This document shows positions 43,665-51,630 of a DNA stretch of 64,000 bases, piece after piece. The notes under the pieces were generated by a model. That model was not told the DNA's origin. It worked only from the letters and a program-made list of their open reading frames with translations, and did not search any database. The stretch is taken from the NCBI GenBank assembly GCA_031376385.1, contig JANMDQ010000015.1, positions 1-64,000 on the forward strand. The letters run 5' to 3'. The stretch's first letter is position 1; each line of letters starts with the position of its first letter. The translations under genes and the position numbers were made by a program. Origin of the DNA: Aquisediminimonas sp031376385. Lineage in GTDB: Bacteria > Pseudomonadota > Alphaproteobacteria > Sphingomonadales > Sphingomonadaceae.

Positions 43665-44384
43665 CTACAATTTAACCCTCTTAGCAGTAACGTGATATCC
43701 CATGCACAACGAATTTATTGACAGATCCGTTTTTGGCTTCCTAGCATACCAGGCAAATGCCGGTAAAAGAGCAACTTTCGCCAAAATTCCGTGATTTTTC
43801 ATTGTTCGCGCCATTTCGACTGCGAGCCACGAATAATAATCACCAACTGTCTCCAAAGTTTCGATTTCAAATCCCACTTCTGTCAAAAGTTGTTCGAGAT
43901 AGCGATTTGAAAACCCGGAGTAGAAGAAATAGGGATCCATATGACGTAAGCAATTCGAAGGCAGTGTCAAAATCAACTTCCCCCCAAATTTCGTAACTCG
44001 CGCAAATTCCTTCAGGGTCTCATTAGGATAAGGAATGTGCTCAAACACTTCCGTGCACAGAATTACATCAAAATGCTCTGATTGCTCTTGAATGTCCCAT
44101 ATGTCTCCGACGTAGTCCAGCTCCCCGTACTGATAACCCTGCTCCCCCCCTAATCCTGCTGCAAAGCCCTCTGTTTCATCAGCCACGTATTGACCAAAGT
44201 CTTGGCTCTTGTAATCAAGGTGAACACAAAAATCTCGATACTGCTGACTTCCACACCCTGCATCAAGCAGCACAGCTCCTTTCGGCAGTGCTTGCAGCTG
44301 ACGTTTTACCCAATCAATCCTGACATTCTCATTGTTAAGTTTCTCTTTTATTCTTTTAAATAAAAAGTTCATCTTTTTCACCAT
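43665..44384 (-). CDS. SAM-dependent methyltransferase
   Basis: 239 residues. The SAM-binding motif I is VLLDAGCGSQQY, followed by LDYKSQDFG and the FDVILCTEVFEHIPYP motif of class I (Methyltransf_11) enzymes. A C-terminal aromatic, basic segment might contact the membrane. It probably methylates a sugar of the repeat unit. The start is either 44384 or ATG 44372. It lies three bases after the polymerase-like gene and has the same AT-rich composition. Confidence 0.85.
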   Translation of the reverse strand: MVKKMNFLFKRIKEKLNNENVRIDWVKRQLQALPKGAVLLDAGCGSQQYRDFCVHLDYKSQDFGQYVADETEGFAAGLGGEQGYQYGELDYVGDIWDIQEQSEHFDVILCTEVFEHIPYPNETLKEFARVTKFGGKLILTLPSNCLRHMDPYFFYSGFSNRYLEQLLTEVGFEIETLETVGDYYSWLAVEMARTMKNHGILAKVALLPAFAWYARKPKTDLSINSLCMGYHVTAKRVKL

Positions 44385-44387
44385 AGT

Positions 44388-45443
44388 TCAAGATACTGAT
44401 AATTTTTGATTTTTCTTTATGCATAAATTTGCATCTTTGTAGAGCAACCCAGGTCTGAGAGAATAATAACTATACATCCAAATAGCGGGATACGCTACTG
44501 CTAAATATCGAAAATGATAATACGGCGAAGCGTAGCCAATCGATATCACATATGGAACGGAAGAAATAACAAATTTTGTTAAGAGATTTTGTTTCAATAT
44601 GAGAAATGAAAAAGTAATCACGCACAATGCATCAAACAAAAGGTATAATTCACCTGAATTGTAAAATTTCACAAATCCAAGAAACGGTTGAAACAAGATT
44701 GAAAATAAAAGTAGAGAGATCCGAGACATTACCGCATTGAATTCGTAACCAAACGTGTATTGTCGTAGAATAGCAGTCTCAGCTCCCGTCTCGTAACTCG
44801 TGACAGCGCTCGCGAGGATGTTCGTTATTTGATAAAAGTCCGAGATGACCATAAATGTAAAAGCGAGTCCGACTGACAGTAATATCGCATACAACGTGCC
44901 GTATCTAAACTGTACGAAAGCTATTGGAAGGAACAGCAAGATCGCAGGGCGCACATAATATGCAAGTCCGATCATCAGCCCAACAAATACGACATTCTTG
45001 ACTTGGATTTTGCCGGTAGAGATCGTTGCTACAGCCAACATGCTTAAAATGGCTATGCCGTCCTTTCCGGTTTGAGCAAAATAGTAAAAGGATATTGGCG
45101 AAAACATGGCAAATCTTGTAATTTTCGCACTATCACAGCATGATAAAATAAATGACAAAAGGCCTATAAAAAATATGTAGCCCCAGTAGTATGGCGTATA
45201 TTTGTATAAATTCTCCAAGAGCGAGACCATTCTATACGATGAAGAGTCTGAAAATACTTCTGGAAGGCCGTTTCTAGCGAAATATTCATACCTTACCGCA
45301 TCAAAGCCTTCCGGTGATGCAATTAAAAATCGATTAAAGATTAGCCAGCACGCTGCCGAAGCGATCATAAAAATAGAAATGCGTGCCAATGCCGCAGTCA
45401 ATTGCAAGCTAAATATCTCGGTTTGTTCTCTGGTGTCAGACAT
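44388..45443 (-). CDS. Polysaccharide polymerase-like (EpsG/Wzy-type) membrane protein
   Basis: 351 residues with about nine transmembrane helices and short loops. FAQTGKDGIAILSML in the middle and YYVRPAILLFLP recall EpsG/Wzy polymerases, in which an Arg and Lys in periplasmic loops are needed. ATG 45443 is chosen over a GTG at 45449. The composition is strikingly AT-rich (the 60-base line from 44461 has 19 G/C). A role in chain polymerisation is inferred from position and topology. Confidence 0.65.
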   Translation of the reverse strand: MSDTREQTEIFSLQLTAALARISIFMIASAACWLIFNRFLIASPEGFDAVRYEYFARNGLPEVFSDSSSYRMVSLLENLYKYTPYYWGYIFFIGLLSFILSCCDSAKITRFAMFSPISFYYFAQTGKDGIAILSMLAVATISTGKIQVKNVVFVGLMIGLAYYVRPAILLFLPIAFVQFRYGTLYAILLSVGLAFTFMVISDFYQITNILASAVTSYETGAETAILRQYTFGYEFNAVMSRISLLLFSILFQPFLGFVKFYNSGELYLLFDALCVITFSFLILKQNLLTKFVISSVPYVISIGYASPYYHFRYLAVAYPAIWMYSYYSLRPGLLYKDANLCIKKNQKLSVS

Positions 45444-45574
45444 TATCACAAAATTCTAATTTGGCGGTAAAAATAGACTATCATCAATCGGTGCGACGCA
45501 ACTCTAAAATGAGTGACGAAATTATTATCGATAATCCGCATTGTAGCCGTATTCAGTTCGTGCTTCCCGTCCAT

Positions 45575-46678
45575 TTATGTGTCCAAACTATACTTAATTG
45601 GTTTGGATGAGGTCGTCCGTCGCCGCCCAAGTGCAAGAACTGTTACAACTAGAAACTGCAGAGCAAACAGTGCCATCAGCGCACTAGCAATATTCGAAGT
45701 TGAATATACCACAACCGCTGCAAAAGTGAAGATGACCGCTGCTGAGCCTGTGGCTTTCTGGAAATCAGTCCCAGACGACAGATACACAGCCCTGCTGAAT
45801 GAAATTACAATCGTCCCCATCAGATTGAGGCTGACGAGTATTAAGGCGGCATAGGATTGCTGCCAACTGGCGATGGCATCGCGCAACACTGTGCTGCCGA
45901 TACCAATCGCGATCAACAGCGACGCCATCACCAACAATATGATGTGGCGCAGGCCGGGCCGGTTTGTGCCGATCTGTGTTTCGAAGCTGCGCGCCTCCGG
46001 CATATCAGGGCCAGGGGCGACCTGGCGCAAAATCAGGATTTGTACGATCGCCGGCAAGATGCCCGCCGCCAACAACAAATTCGGCGTGCCAGCCAATGCC
46101 GCCAGCACAAAGACACCCAATGTGGTCAGGCCCGGCGCTATGCCGACATAGATTGCAGCCCGGTGGCCAACCTTGCCCGACATAATCCCAGCATAATATC
46201 GCAATGATATCCGGTAAGACAGCCAGATTGATGCCGTCGTAAGCACAGCGAGCAAGGGATAGGCCATTGCAAAGGGGCTGCCGCCGTGAACCTCGTTTGA
46301 TGCTAACAGCGCAAACCAGATGGCAGCAAAGGTTGCCGCAAGCACGCCTGCAACCTGTACGGGCCTAGCAACAAAGCTGCCCGCGATGGCGCCGGGCGCG
46401 ACAAATTCGTTCAATAGCAACTGCACCGGGGCCCCAGCGCTCAACGCCAGTAACAAGGCGATCAGGACCGGGCTGTCGCCCCATCCCCAAAAATGTAGGA
46501 ACAGCACACCTGCTGGACCGACGATCCACGACGACATCAGCGTCAGCAGAAATTTGCCGAACAATAACTTCAATTCTGGCGATTGGTGACGGGGCGGCGT
46601 ATTACGAAGCTGCTCATGACTGGCGATATTTGCCTCAACCGGCGCGCGTTCGGTTTGGCCGGTTGTTTGTGGCATCAT
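45575..46678 (-). CDS. Polytopic membrane protein, probable repeat-unit flippase
   Basis: 367 residues with about ten transmembrane helices and a charged N-terminus of about 40 residues. No motif identifies it, but it lies among glycosyltransferase and export genes, and no other flippase candidate is present, which favours a Wzx-like role. It is somewhat short for Wzx. ATG 46678 overlaps the stop of the DUF268 gene (ATGA), fixing the start. A 131-bp gap separates it from the AT-rich polymerase gene downstream. The composition is GC-rich, unlike that gene. Confidence 0.5.
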   Translation of the reverse strand: MMPQTTGQTERAPVEANIASHEQLRNTPPRHQSPELKLLFGKFLLTLMSSWIVGPAGVLFLHFWGWGDSPVLIALLLALSAGAPVQLLLNEFVAPGAIAGSFVARPVQVAGVLAATFAAIWFALLASNEVHGGSPFAMAYPLLAVLTTASIWLSYRISLRYYAGIMSGKVGHRAAIYVGIAPGLTTLGVFVLAALAGTPNLLLAAGILPAIVQILILRQVAPGPDMPEARSFETQIGTNRPGLRHIILLVMASLLIAIGIGSTVLRDAIASWQQSYAALILVSLNLMGTIVISFSRAVYLSSGTDFQKATGSAAVIFTFAAVVVYSTSNIASALMALFALQFLVVTVLALGRRRTTSSKPIKYSLDT

Positions 46679-47442
46679 ATTTTCCGGAATGCGAAACATC
46701 CGCAGCCGTAATGCATCTGTGCGACAACGTGCGGCTCTGCTTGTACGACGAATTCGCCAGTGTCATCAACCGCAGAAAAGCTGACAAGTTCTAACCCGAG
46801 GGCTTGAGCGGCGTCCAATATAGTTTGCGGATGAAATACGCGGTGGGCATCGAACTCGATTCTTTGTTGTCCGACTGGGACCGCCAGCAAAAGCGTGCCA
46901 TCCTTGGCCAATATCTTCGCCAGACCAGCCAGACCTCTGCTCCACCCCTCAAGATCAAGAGGATCTCCGTAGCGGCCAAGACCGAAATGTTCGAGTGCAT
47001 GGAGGCAGCTGACGCAGTCGGCGTAGCCTTCGGGAAGACTTACCGGGTTCATCATATCGGCTTGAGTAAACGTCATGCCCTGAACGCTACTTGCCATCGG
47101 GCGGACATCGAACACTTCTATTTCGCGAAAGGACAGAATGTGTGCGACATACCCATCGACGCGAGACCCGACATCAACAACTTTGCGGAAGTTCCCCGCA
47201 AAAACATTGCGCGCTGCCCATAAATCCATGTGAAAGTAATGACCCTTGGCCGAACCGGCGGATTCGCCACGGTCGCCCAAGGCTGGCATCAGCTTTATTG
47301 GCCACGTCGGAGATCCTATCCGGCGCGCCTTTGTGTAGGATTTGACGAAGGGCAGCACCGACGCAGCAGACGCACCAAAACGGCGAGGGTCAAAACCAAA
47401 GCTCTGAATTAGAAAGCCCACTTTACGGAGGGAAGATGACAT
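46675..47442 (-). CDS. DUF268-like methyltransferase-fold protein
   Basis: 255 residues. VVDVGSRVDGYVAHILSF is a motif I variant (the DUF268 signature with DG), followed by EIEVFDVRP and a motif with CVSCLHALEHFGLGRYGD, the methyltransferase post-I region; later comes AVPVGQQRIEFDAHRVFHP. These features fit the DUF268 family found in glycan loci. It could methylate a sugar or act on a carrier. Substrate unknown. It is translationally coupled to the flippase-like gene by an ATGA overlap. Confidence 0.65.
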   Translation of the reverse strand: MSSSLRKVGFLIQSFGFDPRRFGASAASVLPFVKSYTKARRIGSPTWPIKLMPALGDRGESAGSAKGHYFHMDLWAARNVFAGNFRKVVDVGSRVDGYVAHILSFREIEVFDVRPMASSVQGMTFTQADMMNPVSLPEGYADCVSCLHALEHFGLGRYGDPLDLEGWSRGLAGLAKILAKDGTLLLAVPVGQQRIEFDAHRVFHPQTILDAAQALGLELVSFSAVDDTGEFVVQAEPHVVAQMHYGCGCFAFRKI

Positions 47443-47465
47443 AGGTCGTTTTAGTCCCGATTTTT

Positions 47466-48275
47466 TTAAGCCGCTGAGATACTCTTGAACGCAACGGCTG
47501 GGTTGGATGCAATGCTAGACAATAGGCGCAGTTTGCGTGAGAAAGATGTCCGGTTGTCTTGATAGAAACCCCTCGGGCTGAAATCCATCTCCAGACCTTC
47601 ATTTTCAAAAAGGGCAGGGACGAACTGACTCCACTGGCCCTTTACGATTCCTGTGTGCTGATAATTGATCGCTGGCACAGTTGTGGCTCGATTAAGTGTG
47701 AGGAACAAATCAGTTCGCTTCCACGATCGAATTGTTCCGAACAGTTCAAACATCCAACCACTCTCCCACGGCAGCAGATAAGATCGCAGGGCGTCCTTCC
47801 GCCAGAGCCCAGCTTGGGTCGATATGCGATAAGAAGCACGCGGGCCGATTAGCGATAGGTCTGGCCGTGCGTCGGGTAAGATCGGGGATCCTGCACCAAA
47901 ATGAGTCAGGCCGATATGTTTGATCGTGGGATCGTCGAGCATCTGCCGCGCGCAGGTTGCGATCATGGTTAGATCAACTGGGCTTTCAATGAAATAATCC
48001 TCTTGCATGTACAGGACCAGCGGTGTTTCGACTTTCGCCAATGCGTGGTTTAGACACTCGCTCCAACTAAGACGTTTATCATTGCCGGCCTGCACTTGAG
48101 AACATTGCACGCTTATATGAGGACGAGTGAATGTCTTGTGTTCGGTGTTCAATAGTATCGGTGGAAGCGGTTCGGCCCAATACCGTTCGAGCAATGTGAA
48201 AAACGGAGTCCAGCAATCTTCAAATCCGTCACAGGAATTGACAAGCAGAGTGAAGGGAAAGCTATTCTCATTCAT
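47466..48275 (-). CDS. Glycosyltransferase-like protein (GT-A fold)
   Basis: 269 residues starting MNENSFPFTLLVNSCDGFEDCW. A central VLYMQEDYFIE segment looks like a DXD variant (EDY), with WSECLNHALAKVE before it, as in GT-A enzymes. No exact family is recognised. ATG 48275 overlaps the gmd stop by eight bases, indicating coupling. It may use the GDP-sugar made by the upstream gmd and fcl genes, but this is only inferred from context. Confidence 0.6.
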   Translation of the reverse strand: MNENSFPFTLLVNSCDGFEDCWTPFFTLLERYWAEPLPPILLNTEHKTFTRPHISVQCSQVQAGNDKRLSWSECLNHALAKVETPLVLYMQEDYFIESPVDLTMIATCARQMLDDPTIKHIGLTHFGAGSPILPDARPDLSLIGPRASYRISTQAGLWRKDALRSYLLPWESGWMFELFGTIRSWKRTDLFLTLNRATTVPAINYQHTGIVKGQWSQFVPALFENEGLEMDFSPRGFYQDNRTSFSRKLRLLSSIASNPAVAFKSISAA

Positions 48276-49392
48276 TGTAATCAAACGCCTTAAACCCCGC
48301 ACCTTTAACCAACGCATCGCGGCGGGCCGATTCATAATCGGCATTCACCATTTCTGACACAAGTGTTTCGAAACTGGTGGTTGGCGTCCAACCCAGTTTT
48401 TCGCGGGCCTTTGTTGGATCTCCAAGCAGGGTTTCGACTTCGGTGGGTCTGAAATAGCGCGGGTCCACGCGGACAATGGTTTGGCCGACGGTCAGATGTG
48501 CATTATCCCCTATCACCGCAGCTACGGTCGCAAATTCGTCCACGCCCTCCCGTTCGAATTGCAGAATGATTCCCAATTCCTGAGCTGCGCGGATAACAAA
48601 CTCACGCACACTATATTGCACACCAGTGGCAATCACATAATCCTCAGGAACCTGTTGTTGCAGCATCCGCCACTGCATTTCGACATAGTCACGAGCGTGG
48701 CCCCAATCACGCAGCGCGTCCATATTGCCAAGGTAGAGGCAATCCTGAAGACCAAGGGCTATCCGTGCTATCGCTCGCGTGATCTTACGAGTGACAAAAG
48801 TTTCTCCGCGTAAGGGGGACTCATGGTTGAACAGGATGCCGTTGCACGCGTAGAGACCATAAGCCTCACGATAATTGATCGTAATCCAGTAAGCGTAGAG
48901 CTTTGCGACGGCGTATGGGCTTCGTGGATAAAACGGCGTGGTCTCCTTTTGCGGCGATTCTTGGACGAGACCATAAAGCTCACTTGTCGAGGCTTGGTAG
49001 AATCGCGTCTTTTTTTCTAAGCCGAGGATACGTATCGCTTCGAGCAGGCGCAACGTACCGATACCATCCGCGTTTGCTGTGTACTCTGGTGTTTCGAAAC
49101 TTACCGCAACATGGCTCATCGCAGCCAAGTTATAAATCTCATCGGGCTGAACTTGCTGCACGATCCTGATCAGGTTTGTACTGTCCGTGAGGTCGCCATA
49201 GTGCAGTTTGAATTGAGGATTTTTCTCATGCGGATCTTGATAGAGGTGATCAATCCTATCAGTATTAAACAAGCTAGATCTGCGCTTCAGTCCATGAACT
49301 TCATACCCCTTTTCCAGCAGTAACTCCGCCAGATAGGCACCATCCTGACCCGTAACGCCAGTGATCAGAGCAGTTTTTCGAATATCAGGCAT
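48268..49392 (-). CDS. gmd: GDP-mannose 4,6-dehydratase
   Basis: 374 residues. The NADP-binding TGVTGQDGAYL, RRSSLFNTDRIDHLY, STSELYG with the catalytic Thr/Ser and Glu, and YPRSPYAVAKLYA with Tyr and Lys are textbook Gmd. It makes GDP-4-keto-6-deoxymannose, the substrate of the next upstream gene product (Fcl). ATG 49392 is chosen over a TTG at 49401. Part of the minus-strand polysaccharide operon. Confidence 0.96.
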   Translation of the reverse strand: MPDIRKTALITGVTGQDGAYLAELLLEKGYEVHGLKRRSSLFNTDRIDHLYQDPHEKNPQFKLHYGDLTDSTNLIRIVQQVQPDEIYNLAAMSHVAVSFETPEYTANADGIGTLRLLEAIRILGLEKKTRFYQASTSELYGLVQESPQKETTPFYPRSPYAVAKLYAYWITINYREAYGLYACNGILFNHESPLRGETFVTRKITRAIARIALGLQDCLYLGNMDALRDWGHARDYVEMQWRMLQQQVPEDYVIATGVQYSVREFVIRAAQELGIILQFEREGVDEFATVAAVIGDNAHLTVGQTIVRVDPRYFRPTEVETLLGDPTKAREKLGWTPTTSFETLVSEMVNADYESARRDALVKGAGFKAFDYNE

Positions 49393-49412
49393 GAACGGCA
49401 AGACTCTTGAAT

Positions 49413-50342
49413 TTAAGCGTTGAAAGGAGCAGCAGCATAGGCGATTTTGATACCATCGCGCAACGATGTTCGCGCTTCCCAGCCCAAGTCGCGGACTCTG
49501 CTAACGTCGAGAAGCTTGCGCGGGGTGCCGTCAGGTTTGCTTGCATCAAAAATTATATCTCCTTCAAAACCAACAACATCCATTACCGTTTCCGCCAGTT
49601 CACGGATGGTTACATCCTCACCCGTACCAATGTTGACCAAGGGACCGTCATAGCCCGTCTCCATAAGGTGAACACAAGCGTCGGCTAGGTCATCGACGTA
49701 CAGGAATTCACGCCGCGGTGTCCCTGTTCCCCACACGGTTATATTTGGGGCACTGCGCAGTTTCGCCTCATGAGCCTTACGGATCAATGCAGGTAAAACA
49801 TGGCTATTTTCCAGGTCATAATTGTCTTTGGGACCATACAAGTTAGTTGGCATGACACTGACATACTGCCGATTATACTGAGAATTGTAAGCTTCTACGA
49901 GTTTAATTCCAGCAATCTTGGCGATGGCATATGGCTCGTTTGTTGGTTCAAGGGGGCCAGTTAAAAGATAGTCTTCGCGTATGGGTTGGGGGCAGTCGCG
50001 GGGGTAAATGCAACTCGATCCTAGAAACATCAGGCACTGTACATTGTTCGTATGCGCCGCATGGATGAGGTTCGCCTCAATCATCAAATTTTGGTAGAGA
50101 AACTCAGCCCGGTAAAGGTTGTTCGCATGAATGCCGCCTACCTTTGCTGCGGCGATGAAAACATAGTCTGGCTGGTTAGCCTCGAACCAATTTGCGACCC
50201 CTTTGCCGTCGAGAAGATTTAGGCTCTGCCTTGACGGCGCGATTACATTCTCATAGCCGAGCGCGGTCAGCTGACGAACGAGCGCACTGCCAACCATGCC
50301 GCCACCACCGGCAACGAATAGTTTTGCCGTTTTATCCACCAA
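49413..50342 (-). CDS. fcl: GDP-L-fucose synthase
   Basis: 309 residues. GGGGMVGSALVRQL is the NADP site. SSCIYPRDCPQPI and YAIAKIAG (Tyr-x-x-x-Lys) form the active site, and VSVMPTNLYGP is also typical of Fcl/WcaG. It epimerises and reduces the Gmd product to GDP-L-fucose, so the polysaccharide probably contains L-fucose, though no fucosyltransferase is recognised with confidence. The start overlaps the upstream TPR-like gene by 11 bases. Confidence 0.95.
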   Translation of the reverse strand: MVDKTAKLFVAGGGGMVGSALVRQLTALGYENVIAPSRQSLNLLDGKGVANWFEANQPDYVFIAAAKVGGIHANNLYRAEFLYQNLMIEANLIHAAHTNNVQCLMFLGSSCIYPRDCPQPIREDYLLTGPLEPTNEPYAIAKIAGIKLVEAYNSQYNRQYVSVMPTNLYGPKDNYDLENSHVLPALIRKAHEAKLRSAPNITVWGTGTPRREFLYVDDLADACVHLMETGYDGPLVNIGTGEDVTIRELAETVMDVVGFEGDIIFDASKPDGTPRKLLDVSRVRDLGWEARTSLRDGIKIAYAAAPFNA

Positions 50343-51630
50343 TGCCGCCTGCGGTTGAGGGGTTGTTAGCAGGGAAGTGTAGTTCCATTGCGTCCTCGAT
50401 ACGAATATCTTTCACCAAAAATTCCAAGCCTTGCTGCCCCAGCCCGCCGACAACGGACAGCTGAATTCCGATCGCATCACATTCCTTTGGAACGTCAAAT
50501 GCGCCATCGATGGTGTCAAGTCGTGAGCCCCGCATTGGCCCACTGGTCCAGATCGTTGATGCAGGGACGCCGGTGCGGAGACAGTTGATATCCCAAACAT
50601 GCTCGGCCCCGCGATTGTCCAAAACTGATTGCTCGGTAATGTTGATCTTCTGGCGACCTGATTTCAGGTAAGTAAAGCGCCGTAGGGCGACTGTGCGTTG
50701 ACCAGAATCCGCAGATATTCTGGCTACACTGTTTTCGTCCTCAAACGAGATTGAGATGCCCGGAACAGCGATTGGCTCCCATGTAAAAGGCCAGAACCAC
50801 TTGTTTGTTGTAGTCCGATCAATGCCAGAATTTGAAAATAGCCCGTCATCAGACTTTCTGATCCAATTGACATATCGTTTTGCGGATACCCAATTTTCTT
50901 TAGCGGCAAGAGCATAAAGCAGTCTGCGTTGCAGTTCTCTTTGGGTGTCACTGCTCGCATGAAGTTTAGCCTGTATCAACAGGTCTGAAACTGCGTCTGG
51001 GACTGGGCTTAAGGCAATAGCGTAATTCATGAAGCTATCTAACCAATATGGCCGCCGCTTTAACCTGTCCGCAAATTCACGGCGGATGGCATCATCTTCA
51101 ATCGCAGCAGTCAGAATGGGAAACAACGTCGCTTCGCTCTCCGTAAATGCCCTTAGTGCCGTGTCATGATGCAATAGAGCAGATTTCAAATCATCCTTGC
51201 TGGTAGCTGCTTCAATCAACCACAATTGTGCCAACAAATCTCGTCGCGACGTAGCCGCAGATATGTTCATCAAAGCGTCAACTTTGTTGCCAACACCGAG
51301 TTTCTCATCCGCCAGCCCAAGGTTGCGCAGAGCGGCAGGGTTGATAGGGTCAATCATCAATGATCGTCGAGAAAGCACAGCAATTTGCCGGAAGTCGGGG
51401 TCTTTCTTGCCTGATAGAACAAGCTCATCGGCGCTGGCGATAAGGGCTTGAGAATTAAGAGGAGCAACTTGTTTGACAAGCCCCGGATTGTTCCACCGCA
51501 CGGACGATGCGAACGCATTAACCGTCGTCAAATAGGCTAAGGCACCAGTCCCTATTAAAAGGAGGCCTTTAAGTGCGGCCTGGAACGTTAGCCATTTGGT
51601 GGGGGCTGTTGCGGCGATACGGTTTGTCAC
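50332..51630 (-). CDS. Membrane-anchored TPR-like protein of the polysaccharide locus
   Basis: 432 residues. One N-terminal transmembrane helix (LLLIGTGALAYLTTVNA) anchors a large periplasmic part. Residues about 75-110 resemble TPR repeats (SRRSLMIDPINPAALRNLG), and the C-terminal ~150 residues are beta-rich (KINITEQS, EHVWDINC, QLSVVGG). It overlaps fcl downstream and the Wzc stop upstream by four bases, so it belongs to the operon. No named family; it may aid assembly or length control. Confidence 0.65.
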   Translation of the reverse strand: MTNRIAATAPTKWLTFQAALKGLLLIGTGALAYLTTVNAFASSVRWNNPGLVKQVAPLNSQALIASADELVLSGKKDPDFRQIAVLSRRSLMIDPINPAALRNLGLADEKLGVGNKVDALMNISAATSRRDLLAQLWLIEAATSKDDLKSALLHHDTALRAFTESEATLFPILTAAIEDDAIRREFADRLKRRPYWLDSFMNYAIALSPVPDAVSDLLIQAKLHASSDTQRELQRRLLYALAAKENWVSAKRYVNWIRKSDDGLFSNSGIDRTTTNKWFWPFTWEPIAVPGISISFEDENSVARISADSGQRTVALRRFTYLKSGRQKINITEQSVLDNRGAEHVWDINCLRTGVPASTIWTSGPMRGSRLDTIDGAFDVPKECDAIGIQLSVVGGLGQQGLEFLVKDIRIEDAMELHFPANNPSTAGGIGG

